Part shown: piece by piece, positions 51,067 through 60,954 of the stretch
Numbering within the stretch: the first letter of the stretch is position 1
Layout: each line of letters begins with the position of its first letter
Origin: Paracoccus onubensis
Lineage (GTDB): Bacteria > Pseudomonadota > Alphaproteobacteria > Rhodobacterales > Rhodobacteraceae
Reading direction: 5' to 3'
Length of the DNA stretch: 64,000 bases
NCBI RefSeq assembly: GCF_003591515.1
Contig: NZ_QZCG01000010.1
Span: 124,001 to 188,000, forward strand
Notes under the pieces: model-generated
What the model saw: the letters and a program-made list of their open reading frames with translations, nothing else
Database searches by the model: none
Told to the model about the DNA's origin: nothing
Position numbers and translations under genes: made by a program

Positions 51067-53640
51067 TTATTTACCGGCGGCAATCATCCGCGTGACCATC
51101 TCGCGGAGGTTCCTGCTGATCCCTTTCATCGCGGCCATCCGTTCCAGCGCCGCTAGCGCCCTTTTGCGGCGATTTTCGTCATAGCGCGGCCATGTTTCGA
51201 AAGCCGTGGACATCCGCGCCGCGATTTGCGGGTTGATCGGGTCCATTTTCATCAGCCATTCGGCAAGGAAATCGTAACCCTTGCCGTCGGCAGCGTGAAA
51301 GCCCGCATGGTTCGCGGCCAGCCCGCCCAGAAGCGCACGGAAGCGATTGGGGTTCTTCCAGTCGAAATCGCGACGCTCGGAGAGCTGCCGGGCAATCGCA
51401 ATGGCATCGGCAGGAGGAGCCGCCATCGGCTGTACGGTAAACCATTTATCCATCACCAGCCGGTTATCCTTGAACTGGTCATGCAATGCGGAAAGCGCCA
51501 CACCGCCGCGACCTCGCCGGACGAGGCAGATCAGTGCCGCCATTCTTTCGGTCATATTGCTGGTGATACCGAACAGAACCTCGGCGCGCTCTCCGCCGTC
51601 GATTCGGGTCAGCAGCCCAAGCGCGGAAATGCGTAGCGCCCGCCGGGCGGCGGAGTCGGCATCGGGCGAATAGGGTCCCGGCACCACCATCTGATCGTAG
51701 ATCGCAGACAGGAGATTCGCATGAGTCTCGGCCATGCGGCGCGCCAGCCGGTTGCGAGCGTCGTGAATGGCATCGGGATCCGGGATAGCCCCCGCGGCGT
51801 AAAGGCGGGTGGCAATCTCTTCTTCGCCGGGCAGGTTCAGGCACAGGGCGCGGAAGGCGGGATCCGCATCCTCATCCGTCGCAAGCTGGCCAATGGCGCC
51901 GATATAATCCGCGCCGCCCTCTTGTCCCTGGGACAATGCGGTCAGGGCATGAAGCGCCAGTTCGCGCCCGGCCTCCCATCGCGCAAAGGGATCGGTATCA
52001 TGGGCCAGCAGGAAGGCCCGGGTCGCGTCATCGATGTTCCGTTCGAGAATCACCGGGGCCGAAAAGCCGCGCAGGGCCGATACAACCGGGCGCGCGCCGA
52101 GGCCGTCGAAGCTGAATTCCTGCTTTGCCTCTGACATTTCGAGCATCCGGGTCGGCTCGATCTCGTCGCCATTCGGGCCGATCAGGCCGACGGCGATTGG
52201 AATGACGCGCGGGGGTTTGTCATTCTGCCCCGGTGTCGGCGGAGTATGCTGAGTGAAATGCAGGGTAAGGCGGCCGTTCTCCCAGGTTTCGCGCATGGTG
52301 AGGCGCGGCGTGCCCGCATCCGTATACCAGCGCTTGAATTGCGTCAGATCTCGCCCTGTCGCGTCTTCGAAGACCTTCAGCCAATCTTCGATCGTCGCCG
52401 CCTCGCCGTCATGACGCTTGAAATAAAGATCGAGTGCGCGGGCATAGCCGTCATCGCCGACCAGCCGTTTCAGCATCCCGATCACCTCTGCGCCCTTTTC
52501 ATAGACGGTCGCGGTATAGAAATTGTTGATTTCCTCGTATTCCTCGGGCCGGACGGGATGGGCAAGCGGCCCCTGATCCTCGCGGAACTGGCGCGCGCGA
52601 AGGGCCTGCACATCGCCGATTCTCTTGACGGATGCGCTGCGCATATCGCTGGTGAACTGCTGGTCGCGGAAGACCGTCAGCCCCTCCTTGAGGCAAAGCT
52701 GGAACCAGTCGCGGCAGGTGATGCGATTGCCGGTCCAGTTGTGGAAATATTCATGGGCGATGACGCTTTCGATCCGTTCGTAATCCGCATCCGTCGCGGT
52801 TTCGGGAGAGGCGAGCACCAGCTTGGAGTTGAAGATATTCAGCCCCTTGTTTTCCATCGCGCCCATGTTGAAATCATCCACGGCAACGATGTTGAAAACA
52901 TCAAGGTCATATTCACGCCGATAGACATCCTCATCCCATTTCATCGACTTGATCAGCGATTCCATGGCGAATCCGGCACGATCCTCATCTCCGGGACGAA
53001 CCCAGACATTCAGGGCGACATCACGGCCTGACGCGGTTGTGAACCGATCCTCGATCGCCACCAGATCGCCGGCGACAAGCGCAAAAAGATAAGCAGGTTT
53101 GGGCCAGGGGTCGTGCCACTCGGCCAGTCCCTCCTCCTGTCGGACCGGGTTGCCATTCGACAGCAGAACAGGCTGATCGGAATGGATCGTGACCTGGAAA
53201 GGCGCCATCACATCCGGACGGTCGGGATAAAAGGTGATATGCCGGAATCCTTCCGCCTCGCATTGGGTGCAGAACATTCCGTTCGAGATATACAGGCCCT
53301 CGAAGGCCGTATTGGCAGAGGGGTTGATCTCGACCTCGGTGGCGAGGGTGAACTGTCCGTCGGGCAGGGCCGCGGCCGCTATGACAAGGCGCTCATCGTC
53401 GCGTGTGACCTGATCGGCGGCAGGTTCGCGGCCGTCGATGGTCAGCGAGATCAGGTGCAGATTCTTGCCGCCATCCAGCAGGAGATCCTCTGACCCGTTG
53501 CGTGGTCTGAATGTCAAATCCGCCCTGACGCGAGTCGCATCGGGCGCAAGAGTGAACTCGAGCCGGGTCTGTTCGAGGATGAAGGGATAGGGGCGATAAT
53601 CGGCAAGAAATTGCCTATCCGGCGAGTCTGTTCGAGTCAT
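51067..53640 (-). CDS. pepN: Aminopeptidase N
   Basis: 857 residues. Zinc aminopeptidase of the M1 family that trims N-terminal residues of peptides. Exopeptidase motif GAMENKGLNIF and zinc site HEYFHNWTGNRI with the following Glu in KEGLTVFRDQQF. Cytosolic, no signal peptide. Two in-frame ATGs lie at 53646 and 53640; the second is 8 nt from GGAG and is chosen. Divergent from the Ala/Asp/Glu-repeat gene. Confidence 0.96.
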   Translation of the reverse strand: MTRTDSPDRQFLADYRPYPFILEQTRLEFTLAPDATRVRADLTFRPRNGSEDLLLDGGKNLHLISLTIDGREPAADQVTRDDERLVIAAAALPDGQFTLATEVEINPSANTAFEGLYISNGMFCTQCEAEGFRHITFYPDRPDVMAPFQVTIHSDQPVLLSNGNPVRQEEGLAEWHDPWPKPAYLFALVAGDLVAIEDRFTTASGRDVALNVWVRPGDEDRAGFAMESLIKSMKWDEDVYRREYDLDVFNIVAVDDFNMGAMENKGLNIFNSKLVLASPETATDADYERIESVIAHEYFHNWTGNRITCRDWFQLCLKEGLTVFRDQQFTSDMRSASVKRIGDVQALRARQFREDQGPLAHPVRPEEYEEINNFYTATVYEKGAEVIGMLKRLVGDDGYARALDLYFKRHDGEAATIEDWLKVFEDATGRDLTQFKRWYTDAGTPRLTMRETWENGRLTLHFTQHTPPTPGQNDKPPRVIPIAVGLIGPNGDEIEPTRMLEMSEAKQEFSFDGLGARPVVSALRGFSAPVILERNIDDATRAFLLAHDTDPFARWEAGRELALHALTALSQGQEGGADYIGAIGQLATDEDADPAFRALCLNLPGEEEIATRLYAAGAIPDPDAIHDARNRLARRMAETHANLLSAIYDQMVVPGPYSPDADSAARRALRISALGLLTRIDGGERAEVLFGITSNMTERMAALICLVRRGRGGVALSALHDQFKDNRLVMDKWFTVQPMAAPPADAIAIARQLSERRDFDWKNPNRFRALLGGLAANHAGFHAADGKGYDFLAEWLMKMDPINPQIAARMSTAFETWPRYDENRRKRALAALERMAAMKGISRNLREMVTRMIAAGK

Positions 53641-53823
53641 ATTCATTACTCCGCCTCAAAAAAGTGCCATTGTTCAGGGAACTGTGCACCTGTCAAAGTG
53701 TTAATCGTCTGTGAACCAGGCCGCAAGCCGGGCATCGCTGGTTGTCGTTTGACAGTTGGACAGCGCTGACGGACAGGTTGGCACACAGACAGGGTGTTAA
53801 AGAATTATTTAAGGAGGGCAGCA

Positions 53824-54543
53824 ATGACCTATGATCCGAACGATCCTAACCGTAAGAACGTCGAAGGCGATCCGGCGGCACCGAAAGAAACTTATGTCGA
53901 ACCGGTCGAGCGCAAATCTTCGCCGCTTCCACTGATCATCGGCGTGCTTGTTGCACTGGCCGTTGCCTGGTTTGTCCTTCAGAAATTCACTGGAAGTGAT
54001 GAAGTCACAACCGAAGGCGACAGCGCAACCGTCAGCACGACGGAAGAGCCCGCAGCCGGGGGCGCAGATAGCGAATCCACCGAAGCCGAGGGCGAAGCTG
54101 ACAATGCTGCGTCGGAAGCCGAAGCCGCAGCCGATGACGCTGCCGCAGCGACTGAAGATGCTGCCGAAGCAACCGAAGATGCTGCAAGCGACGCAGGTGC
54201 AGCAGCAGAAGACGCCGCGAGTGACGCCACTGATGCAGCAGACGATGCTGCCGGGGCAACGGAAGACGCTGCCAGCGATGCTGCTGACGCGACAGAAGAC
54301 GCCGCAAGCGATGCGACAGAAGCCGGCGAAGATGCTGCCACCTCTACCGAGGAAGGCGCGGCAGCCACGACCGATTCGGCCGGTGATGCATTGCAGGATG
54401 CGGGCGACGCTGCGGCTGATGCCGCTTCGGATGCCGCTGACGCCGTCGAAGGTGCCGCTGAAGATGCTACCGATGCATTGCAGGATGCCATGCCGGGCAG
54501 TGACGAACCCGCGACCGAGTCGACAACGACTCCAAGCAACTGA
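53824..54543 (+). CDS. Membrane-anchored Ala/Asp/Glu-repeat protein (LEA-like)
   Basis: 239 residues. A hydrophilic N-terminus (DPNDPNRKNVEGDP), one membrane helix near residues 37-55 (PLPLIIGVLVALAVAWFVL), then about 150 residues of near-perfect low-complexity helical repeats built from Ala, Asp, Glu, Thr and Ser with units such as TEDAASDAADA. This resembles late-embryogenesis-abundant (LEA) group 3-type or plant/bacterial desiccation-related repeats. It could be a periplasmic shield or spacer. RBS AAGGAGG before ATG 53824. Strong terminator follows. No enzymatic motif. Confidence 0.8.
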   Translation: MTYDPNDPNRKNVEGDPAAPKETYVEPVERKSSPLPLIIGVLVALAVAWFVLQKFTGSDEVTTEGDSATVSTTEEPAAGGADSESTEAEGEADNAASEAEAAADDAAAATEDAAEATEDAASDAGAAAEDAASDATDAADDAAGATEDAASDAADATEDAASDATEAGEDAATSTEEGAAATTDSAGDALQDAGDAAADAASDAADAVEGAAEDATDALQDAMPGSDEPATESTTTPSN

Positions 54544-54569
54544 TCTTTGGATCAAAGCAGCCAACCATC

Positions 54570-54597
54570 AGGCCGCCCGTCATCGGGCGGCCTTTTT
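54570..54597 (+). terminator. Rho-independent terminator after the repeat protein gene
   Basis: AGGCCGCCCG-tcat-CGGGCGGCCT followed by TTTTC: 10-bp GC-rich stem, 4-nt loop, T-run. One of the clearest terminators in the window. Confidence 0.92.
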
Positions 54598-54699
54598 CAT
54601 GCGCGAAGAGAGGTCGTGAGGGTTGCAATGACACCGCAGGCAATAACATTGCGCTACGCCGCGTGTCGTTTCATATCGTCATATGGTCCTTTCGGACCC

Positions 54700-54729
54700 T
54701 TGTGAAAGATTATTGCGCAATGCTATGCA
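54700..54729 (+). promoter_or_regulatory. Predicted pntAB promoter
   Basis: -35 TTGTGA (54700-54705), 18-nt spacer, -10 TATGCA (54724-54729). TTGCGCAA (54713-54720) in the spacer and TGCGCAA just after -10 form a repeated element that may bind a regulator. The hairpin GGTCC-tttc-GGACC lies just upstream. Assignment is by consensus only. Confidence 0.4.
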
Positions 54730-54769
54730 TGCGCAAACTCGAACGCATAGAATGGGGGGCCTAAACGCC

Positions 54770-56344
54770 ATGAAGATTGGCGCTTTGAAGGAGAACTATG
54801 AGGGTGAAGCGCGGGTGGCGGTGACACCGGCTTCGGCTGCACATCTCCAAAAGCTTGGACATGAGGTTTTTGTCGAATCCGGTGCGGGCGCTCGTGCCGG
54901 TTTCTCGAATGAGGATTATGAGAAAGCCGGGGTCACCGTCGCGCGAACAGCGGCAGAGGTGATCGGAGCGGTCGATATCGTAGCCAAGGTGCGCCAGCCT
55001 TCCGATGGCGAGATCGGGCAGATGCGCGAGGGACAGACGCTGATCTCGTTCTTCTATCCGGCGCAAAGTCCGGAATTGCTGGAGAAAGCCAAAGAGCAGG
55101 GCATTACCGCCATTGCCATGGACATGGTGCCGCGCATCAGCCGCGCGCAGAAGATGGACGCATTGTCCTCGATGGCGAATATTGCCGGCTACCGCTCGGT
55201 GATCGAGGCGGCGAATAATTTCGGACGCTTCTTTACCGGACAGGTGACAGCAGCAGGCAAAGTGCCTCCTGCGAAAATTCTGGTTGTCGGGGCAGGGGTC
55301 GCAGGTCTTGCCGCAATCGGTACCGCCACCAGTCTGGGTGCGCAGGTTCACGCATTCGACGTGCGCCCTGAAGTGGCCGAACAGATCGAATCCATGGGCG
55401 CGGAATTCGTATATCTGGATTTCGAGGAACAGGCACAGGACGGTTCCGCGACGGGTGGCTATGCCGCACCGTCAAGCCCCGAATTCCGCGAGAAACAGCT
55501 GGAGAAATTCCGCGAGCTTGCGCCTCAGATGGATGTCGTCATCACCACGGCGCTGATTCCGGGCCGCGACGCGCCGGTTCTGTGGACGAAGGACATGGTC
55601 GAGGCGATGAAGCCCGGCTCTGTCATCGTCGACCTTGCCGCCGAAAAGGGCGGCAATTGCGAACTGACTATCCCTGACGAGCGGATCGTGACGGAAAACG
55701 GTGTGATCATCGTTGGATATACGGATTTCGCCAGCCGCATGGGTGCGCAGGCATCCGAACTTTATGGTAATAATATCAGGCATTTCATGACCGATCTTAC
55801 ACCAAGCAAGGATGGTGTGGTCGTACATGACATGGAGGATGACGTGATCCGCGGCGCGACCGTGACGCATGATCACGACATCACCTTCCCGCCGCCCCCC
55901 CCCAAGATCGCGGCGATTGCGGCGCAGAAGCCCAAGGAAAAGCCGAAGCAGCTGACACCCGAGGAAAAACGGGCGCAGGAAATTGCCGCATTCAAGGCGG
56001 AAACCAGATCGCAGGTTGGCTTGCTGGCCGGGGGCGGCATTCTGCTGCTGCTGATCGGGTTTCTGGCGCCGGCCAGTTTCATGGCGCATTTCATCGTCTT
56101 TGTTCTGGCCTGTTTCGTGGGCTTCAAAGTGATCTGGAATGTCGCGCATTCGCTGCACACGCCGCTGATGGCGATCACCAACGCGATTTCCTCGATCATC
56201 ATCCTGGGCGCATTGATGCAGATCGGATCGGGTTCGGCATGGGTTTTGATCCTCGCGACGCTGGCCGTGCTGATGGCCGGGATCAATATCTTCGGTGGCT
56301 TCCTCGTCACCCGGCGCATGCTCGCCATGTTCCAGAAATCGTAA
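54770..56344 (+). CDS. pntA: NAD(P) transhydrogenase, alpha subunit
   Basis: 524 residues, one-piece alpha subunit like that of E. coli rather than split into PntAA and PntAB. Transfers hydride between NADH and NADP+ coupled to proton entry. Domain I (NAD(H) site) covers about 1-375: [55 protein letters not shown] Pro/Lys-rich linker precedes membrane helices (about 425-520) such as [20 protein letters not shown]. Start ATG 54770 is chosen; GTG or ATG upstream in frame also exist. Ends 10 bp before pntB. Confidence 0.95.
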   Translation: MKIGALKENYEGEARVAVTPASAAHLQKLGHEVFVESGAGARAGFSNEDYEKAGVTVARTAAEVIGAVDIVAKVRQPSDGEIGQMREGQTLISFFYPAQSPELLEKAKEQGITAIAMDMVPRISRAQKMDALSSMANIAGYRSVIEAANNFGRFFTGQVTAAGKVPPAKILVVGAGVAGLAAIGTATSLGAQVHAFDVRPEVAEQIESMGAEFVYLDFEEQAQDGSATGGYAAPSSPEFREKQLEKFRELAPQMDVVITTALIPGRDAPVLWTKDMVEAMKPGSVIVDLAAEKGGNCELTIPDERIVTENGVIIVGYTDFASRMGAQASELYGNNIRHFMTDLTPSKDGVVVHDMEDDVIRGATVTHDHDITFPPPPPKIAAIAAQKPKEKPKQLTPEEKRAQEIAAFKAETRSQVGLLAGGGILLLLIGFLAPASFMAHFIVFVLACFVGFKVIWNVAHSLHTPLMAITNAISSIIILGALMQIGSGSAWVLILATLAVLMAGINIFGGFLVTRRMLAMFQKS

Positions 56345-56354
56345 GGAGGGGATG

Positions 56355-57800
56355 ATGGAGTACGGATTCACCACCGCCGCATATGTGGTTGCCGCGATCC
56401 TGTTCATCCTGTCTCTGGGCGGGCTGTCGGGTCAGGAAAGCGCGAAACGTGCCATCTGGTATGGTATCGTCGGGATGGGGCTGGCCGTCGTCGCTACATT
56501 GTTCGGCCCCGGGGCAGGCAACTGGCTTCTGTCGGTTATAATGATCGCCATCGGCGGCGCGATCGGCTGGGTCGTCGCCAAGCGCGTCCAGATGACCGAA
56601 ATGCCGCAACTGGTTGCCGCGATGCACTCTCTGGTCGGTCTGGCGGCCGTGTTCGTGGGTTTCAACGCGCAGATCGAGAATGGCCGCGTTGCCGCCGCGA
56701 AAGCCGCAGGCGATGCCGTCGAGAAGTTCACCGGCTTTGCCGCCATTCTGGCGCATAAGACCCCGGCGGAACTGACGATGCTGCAGATCGAAGTGTTTCT
56801 TGGCGTCTTCATCGGTGCGGTAACCTTCACCGGCTCGGTAGTGGCGTTCGGAAAGCTTGCGGGCAAGATCGACGGCAAGCCGAAGAAACTGCCTGGCGGG
56901 CATATGCTGAATGCCGGCGCGCTGGCGCTGTCGCTGCTGTTCGGGCTGCTTTACCTGACCGGCGTCGGCCCGGGGATGTTCTGGCTGATCCTGATCATGC
57001 TGCTGGCCTTCTTCATCGGCTGGCATCTGATCATGGGGATCGGTGGGGCCGATATGCCGGTCGTCGTCTCGATGCTGAACAGTTATTCGGGTTGGGCCGC
57101 CGCCGCCATCGGCTTTACACTCAGCAATGACCTGCTGATCGTGACGGGCGCTCTGGTCGGCTCCTCGGGGGCGATCCTCAGCTATATCATGTGCAAGGCG
57201 ATGAACCGTAATTTCGTCAGCGTGATCCTTGGTGGATTCGGTGGTGAACAAGGGCCCGCGGCGGAGATCGAGGGCGAACAGATCGCCATCGACGCCGACG
57301 GCGTGGCCGCCGCCCTGAACGAGGCCGACAGCGTGATCATCGTTCCCGGTTACGGCATGGCGGTGGCGCAGGCACAAGGCGCGGTCAGCGAGTTGACCCG
57401 CAAGCTGCGGGCGGCGGGGAAAGAGGTGCGCTTTGCCATCCATCCGGTTGCGGGCCGCCTGCCGGGGCATATGAACGTGCTGCTGGCCGAGGCCAAGGTG
57501 CCTTACGATATCGTTCTGGAAATGGATGAGATCAACGAGGATTTCCCCTCGACCGACGTGGTGATCGTCATCGGCTCCAATGACATCGTGAATCCGGCCG
57601 CGCAGGAAGACCCGAACAGCCCCATCGCCGGCATGCCGGTACTGGAGGTCTGGAAGGCCAAGCAGGTCTTCGTGTCGAAGCGGGGGCAGGGCACCGGCTA
57701 TTCCGGCATCGAGAACCCGCTGTTCTTCAAGGAGAACACAAGGATGTTCTATGGTGATGCCAAAGACTCGGTGAACAAGCTGTTGCCGATGGTCGAGTGA
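56355..57800 (+). CDS. pntB: NAD(P) transhydrogenase, beta subunit
   Basis: 481 residues. Nine predicted membrane helices (first [20 protein letters not shown]) carry the proton path; the C-terminal domain III binds NADP(H): [40 protein letters not shown] and [23 protein letters not shown] 56355 is preceded by AAGGAGGG; an ATG three bases earlier is in frame. Works with pntA to supply NADPH, relevant to the zwf pathway nearby. Confidence 0.96.
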   Translation: MEYGFTTAAYVVAAILFILSLGGLSGQESAKRAIWYGIVGMGLAVVATLFGPGAGNWLLSVIMIAIGGAIGWVVAKRVQMTEMPQLVAAMHSLVGLAAVFVGFNAQIENGRVAAAKAAGDAVEKFTGFAAILAHKTPAELTMLQIEVFLGVFIGAVTFTGSVVAFGKLAGKIDGKPKKLPGGHMLNAGALALSLLFGLLYLTGVGPGMFWLILIMLLAFFIGWHLIMGIGGADMPVVVSMLNSYSGWAAAAIGFTLSNDLLIVTGALVGSSGAILSYIMCKAMNRNFVSVILGGFGGEQGPAAEIEGEQIAIDADGVAAALNEADSVIIVPGYGMAVAQAQGAVSELTRKLRAAGKEVRFAIHPVAGRLPGHMNVLLAEAKVPYDIVLEMDEINEDFPSTDVVIVIGSNDIVNPAAQEDPNSPIAGMPVLEVWKAKQVFVSKRGQGTGYSGIENPLFFKENTRMFYGDAKDSVNKLLPMVE

Positions 57801-57810
57801 CCATTCCTGA

Positions 57811-57835
57811 GGGCGGGGGATTTTCCCCGCCCTTT
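57811..57835 (+). terminator. Terminator of pntAB
   Basis: GGGCGGGG, 6-nt loop, CCCCGCCC followed by TTT. It lies between pntB and the DUF3422 gene. Confidence 0.88.
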
Positions 57836-57870
57836 CACGATGTTTTCACATCTGGGCTAGGAGGCGGCCC

Positions 57871-59178
57871 GTGAGTTCCGACACTGATCATCCGCAGCGA
57901 TATGCTTTGGTGAACGAGCTTCATGCCCGGCCTTCCCCGCGATTAAAGGCGCCGGCGACCTGTGCTTTCGTCGCCTTCAAGGAGCCCCGCGACGCAGCCA
58001 ATCGCGACAGGTCACGGGATGTCGCCCATCTGACCGAGCTGACCGAGCGACATGGCGGACAACGCCCCGATCCCCAGGACAGCCATTATCAGGGCAAGCT
58101 GGGGCGATATGATCTGAAATGGGAAAGCCATACCGAGTTCGTCACCTGCATGGCGATGACTCCGGGCCTGCCCATCCGGCCATTCGATCCAAGTGCCGGG
58201 GCAATATTTTCGCAGGAATGGCAGGATAATGCGCCGGGCAAGCGAATCGCGGCGATGCTGGTGCAAATCGACATTCTGCCCGAAGATCCTCAGGACGCAT
58301 TGAACCGGATCGGCGACTGGTTCGCGCGCGACGGGCTGACCGCTGTGTGGGTGCTGGACGAAATGGCGGTGATCGCGGGTGATTTTCGTATCGATTCGAA
58401 TGGCTGGATGCGTTTCGCGATATTCGTGCGCCCGGAACTGGGCGAGGGACGGATCGGCAGGATCCTGCACAGGCTGGTCGAACTGGAAACCTATCGCGCG
58501 ATCTCCATGCTTGGGCTGGATCGAGCGCGGCTCCTGAGCCGCCGCTTGAACGAATTGGAGCCGCGCCTTTCGGCCATCGTCGAAGGCATGTCCGATGAAA
58601 ACCGGTCCGCCGAAAACGTCTTGCAGGAATTGCTGACCGTATCCGCCGAGCTGGAATCCCAGGCGGTGCAGCATTCGTTCCGTTTCGGCGCGACCACCGC
58701 CTATGAGGCGATCGTCATGGACCGGATCAATGCCTTGCGTGAAACCCGGCTGTATGGGCGGCAGATGTTGACGGAATTCATGCGCCGCCGCTACAAGCCC
58801 GCCATGCGCACGGTGAAATCCGCCGAAGAGCGGCTGCGAAGCATGATCGAAAGGTCCAATCGCGCAGGTGAATTGTTGCGCACGCGTGTCGATGTCGAAC
58901 GGTCTGCTCAAAACCAGCTTTTGCTGGAACGGATGGATCGCCGCGCCGATCTGCAATTGCGCCTGCAACATACGGTCGAGGGTCTGTCGGTCGTCGCCAT
59001 CAGCTATTATGCGGTGGGGTTGTTATCCTATGCGCTATATCCGCTTGCAGCCCGCATCGGTGTCGACAAGGCTTATCTCATCGCGGCATTGACCCCGATT
59101 GCCGTTCTGACCGTCTGGTGGGGCATGTGGCGTATCAAGCGCCGCCTGCATCAGACTCATGACCGGAATGATTTGTGA
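57871..59178 (+). CDS. DUF3422 family protein
   Basis: 435 residues, starting at GTG 57871 with AGGAGG 7 nt upstream. RYALVNELHARPSPRLKAP and WESHTEFVTCMA are typical of DUF3422. The middle is a long helical stretch (coiled-coil-like, residues about 200-360), and the C-terminus has two membrane helices (SYYAVGLLSYALYPLAARIG and AYLIAALTPIAVLTVWWGMW) followed by a basic tail. Probably an inner-membrane protein with a cytosolic N-terminal domain; biochemical role unknown. Confidence 0.9.
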   Translation: MSSDTDHPQRYALVNELHARPSPRLKAPATCAFVAFKEPRDAANRDRSRDVAHLTELTERHGGQRPDPQDSHYQGKLGRYDLKWESHTEFVTCMAMTPGLPIRPFDPSAGAIFSQEWQDNAPGKRIAAMLVQIDILPEDPQDALNRIGDWFARDGLTAVWVLDEMAVIAGDFRIDSNGWMRFAIFVRPELGEGRIGRILHRLVELETYRAISMLGLDRARLLSRRLNELEPRLSAIVEGMSDENRSAENVLQELLTVSAELESQAVQHSFRFGATTAYEAIVMDRINALRETRLYGRQMLTEFMRRRYKPAMRTVKSAEERLRSMIERSNRAGELLRTRVDVERSAQNQLLLERMDRRADLQLRLQHTVEGLSVVAISYYAVGLLSYALYPLAARIGVDKAYLIAALTPIAVLTVWWGMWRIKRRLHQTHDRNDL

Positions 59179-59235
59179 GTTGCGCCGCTGCCCCGGTACA
59201 AGATAAATCCGGCAAGGATCGAAAAGGATAATGTC

Positions 59236-59310
59236 ATGAGACTTCTTGCCGTCATTACCGCTTTGCTGGCCCTGTCCGCCTGCGGTGTCCCACTTGTTCC
59301 ACTTGTTTAA
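59236..59310 (+). CDS. Very small lipoprotein (24 residues)
   Basis: ATG 59236 to TAA 59310. The peptide starts MRLLAVITALLALSACG, with a lipobox LSAC, and the mature part is only about nine residues (CGVPLVPLV). Such tiny lipoproteins are common but often not annotated. Upstream AAAAGGATA could serve as a ribosome site. The next gene begins 12 bp after its stop, so both could share a transcript. Function unknown; short length means chance cannot be ruled out. Confidence 0.55.
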   Translation: MRLLAVITALLALSACGVPLVPLV

Positions 59311-59321
59311 GTGAGGATCTC

Positions 59322-59666
59322 ATGCCGAAGAATTTGACGCTTTACGGACTTGCCCATTGCTCGACCTGTCAGAAGGCGCAGGCAGCGCTTGAAGAACATG
59401 GCTGGACCGTGGATTTCCGCGATGTTCAGAAAGAGCCTCTGTCCAAGGCTGAACGCAGCAGCATGTCAGCCGAATGGGGCGAGAAGATCATCAACCGCGC
59501 CAGCCTGACATGGCGCGGCATGTCCGAGGAAGAACGTCGCGCCGATCCCGTCACGATGATGGGCGAGAAACCCAGCGTGATGAAGCGCCCGGCCATCGCA
59601 GCGGGGGAACAGCGTCTGCTGGGCTGGACCGCCAATGTCAAACGCGCGTTGGACGTCCCGGCATGA
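59322..59666 (+). CDS. ArsC/Spx-family thioredoxin-like protein
   Basis: 114 residues. ArsC-like fold: LTLYGLAHCSTCQKAQAALEE with a CSTC (CxxC) site near the N-terminus, FRDVQKEPLSKAERSSM, and a C-terminal Pro-Ala region (KPSVMKRPAIAAGEQRLLGW). Members include arsenate reductases, Spx and YffB; the CxxC and short length do not settle which. No ars genes are nearby. The start is preceded by GTGAGGATC. Confidence 0.85.
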   Translation: MPKNLTLYGLAHCSTCQKAQAALEEHGWTVDFRDVQKEPLSKAERSSMSAEWGEKIINRASLTWRGMSEEERRADPVTMMGEKPSVMKRPAIAAGEQRLLGWTANVKRALDVPA

Positions 59667-59714
59667 CCCCGGAGTGATGCTGCGGGGTCGATCTTCGGGC
59701 GCCGGCAGGCGCGC

Positions 59715-60143
59715 CTAATTCCTGCGGTTCGCCAGCGAGGCCAGAAGCGGGCGAAGGGTCGACAGGTCATATCCCGCCTTGGCCGCCGTTTCGAGAATCT
59801 CGCTTTCCGGTCGTTTTCCGGCCTGTGTCAATGCCCACAGCACCGTGCAGCGGTTGCCCGAGCGGCAATAAGCAATGACCGGGGCCTGTCCGGCGGTAGC
59901 GCCGGCAAATTCCGAGATCAGGGCAGGGGTGATCTGCCCGGGATGGAATGGCATGTAATAATAGGCCATTCCTGCGGAATTAGCGGCGGCGGCCATGACC
60001 TCATGATCGATATCGGCTTCGATCTCGTCATCGGGACGGTTATTGATCAGCACCCGGAATCCGGCCGCGGCAAGCTGAGGAATATCCTCGGGCAGAATCT
60101 GGGGCGAGACGGCAAGGTCAGGGCTAAGCTGACGCAGATCCAT
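59715..60143 (-). CDS. TIGR01244-type sulfur transferase/phosphatase-like protein
   Basis: 142 residues. Begins LSPDLAVSPQILPEDIPQLAAAGFRVLINNRPDDE, the TIGR01244/DUF442 (beta-lactamase hydrolase-like) pattern, and has a PTP-like loop AYCRSGNRCTVLW (Cys and Arg conserved). Relatives act in sulfide oxidation or as phosphatases; specificity cannot be assigned here. Monocistronic on the minus strand. Confidence 0.88.
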   Translation of the reverse strand: MDLRQLSPDLAVSPQILPEDIPQLAAAGFRVLINNRPDDEIEADIDHEVMAAAANSAGMAYYYMPFHPGQITPALISEFAGATAGQAPVIAYCRSGNRCTVLWALTQAGKRPESEILETAAKAGYDLSTLRPLLASLANRRN

Positions 60144-60270
60144 GACGGAGCCTTTCGGTTGCGCGGTTACGTCATGGGATTGCCGTTTTTTTCAAGCCGA
60201 TGTCAAGCATGCTGTCGGCTCAATTCGCGGTGACAGAGGATATTGACACCAGTCGGGCCAATCGCCCGGA

Positions 60271-60954
60271 TCATGCCACGGATTTTGCAGATTCGATCAG
60301 GGCCGGAAGCGCAGTGAAATCGTCAAATTCGGCCGCGTGAGGAAGTTCTGCTATCGGTGTTTGCCGATAGCCGCGGCTGAAAATCATGAAGGGTACCGGC
60401 ACCGCCGCCGCGCAATGCGCATCGAATTCGCTGTCGCCGACATAAATCGCCTGAGGGTTTGCAGGATGCGCGCCGAGGCCTGCCAAAACCGCGCGAAGCG
60501 GCGCCGGATCGGGCTTTTTTTCAGGCAGGGAGTCGCCGCCGATGATTTCCCCAAACAGGTCGCGAATGCCGAAATGGTCCAGAATGGCTTTCGTTGGCTG
60601 TAGCGGCTTGTTGGTGCAGATCCCCAGAGGGTGCCCTCTGCCGGCAAGAATTTCCAATGTTTCCTTGACATTAGGGAATAGCCGGGTCAATGCTGTTGCC
60701 GTATGGTAACGGGCCATGAAGGCCGAAACCATATCGGGCATTCGGGCCGGATCGGTATTTGTGGCGCGGGTGACCTTCTGCCACAATACTTCGACTCCGC
60801 CGCCAATGAAGCTGCGCACCTGATCCAGCGTCAGCGGCGAAACATGGAATTCGCGCAGCACGGTATTGACGCAGGCATGAATATCCGGCGCGCTGTCAAT
60901 CAGGGTGCCGTCAAGGTCGAAGGCTATGGGGCAGGGGGTCATACAAACATTCAT
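60271..60954 (-). CDS. gph: Phosphoglycolate phosphatase (HAD superfamily)
   Basis: 227 residues. HAD phosphatase that removes 2-phosphoglycolate from oxygenase or DNA repair. Motif I AFDLDGTLIDSAPDI (catalytic Asp pair), motif II GICTNKPLQPTKAILDHFG, motif IV YVGDSEFDAHCA. ATG 60952-60954 has GGAG 6 nt upstream and overlaps the stop of the upstream thioredoxin-like gene. Confidence 0.92.
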   Translation of the reverse strand: MNVCMTPCPIAFDLDGTLIDSAPDIHACVNTVLREFHVSPLTLDQVRSFIGGGVEVLWQKVTRATNTDPARMPDMVSAFMARYHTATALTRLFPNVKETLEILAGRGHPLGICTNKPLQPTKAILDHFGIRDLFGEIIGGDSLPEKKPDPAPLRAVLAGLGAHPANPQAIYVGDSEFDAHCAAAVPVPFMIFSRGYRQTPIAELPHAAEFDDFTALPALIESAKSVA

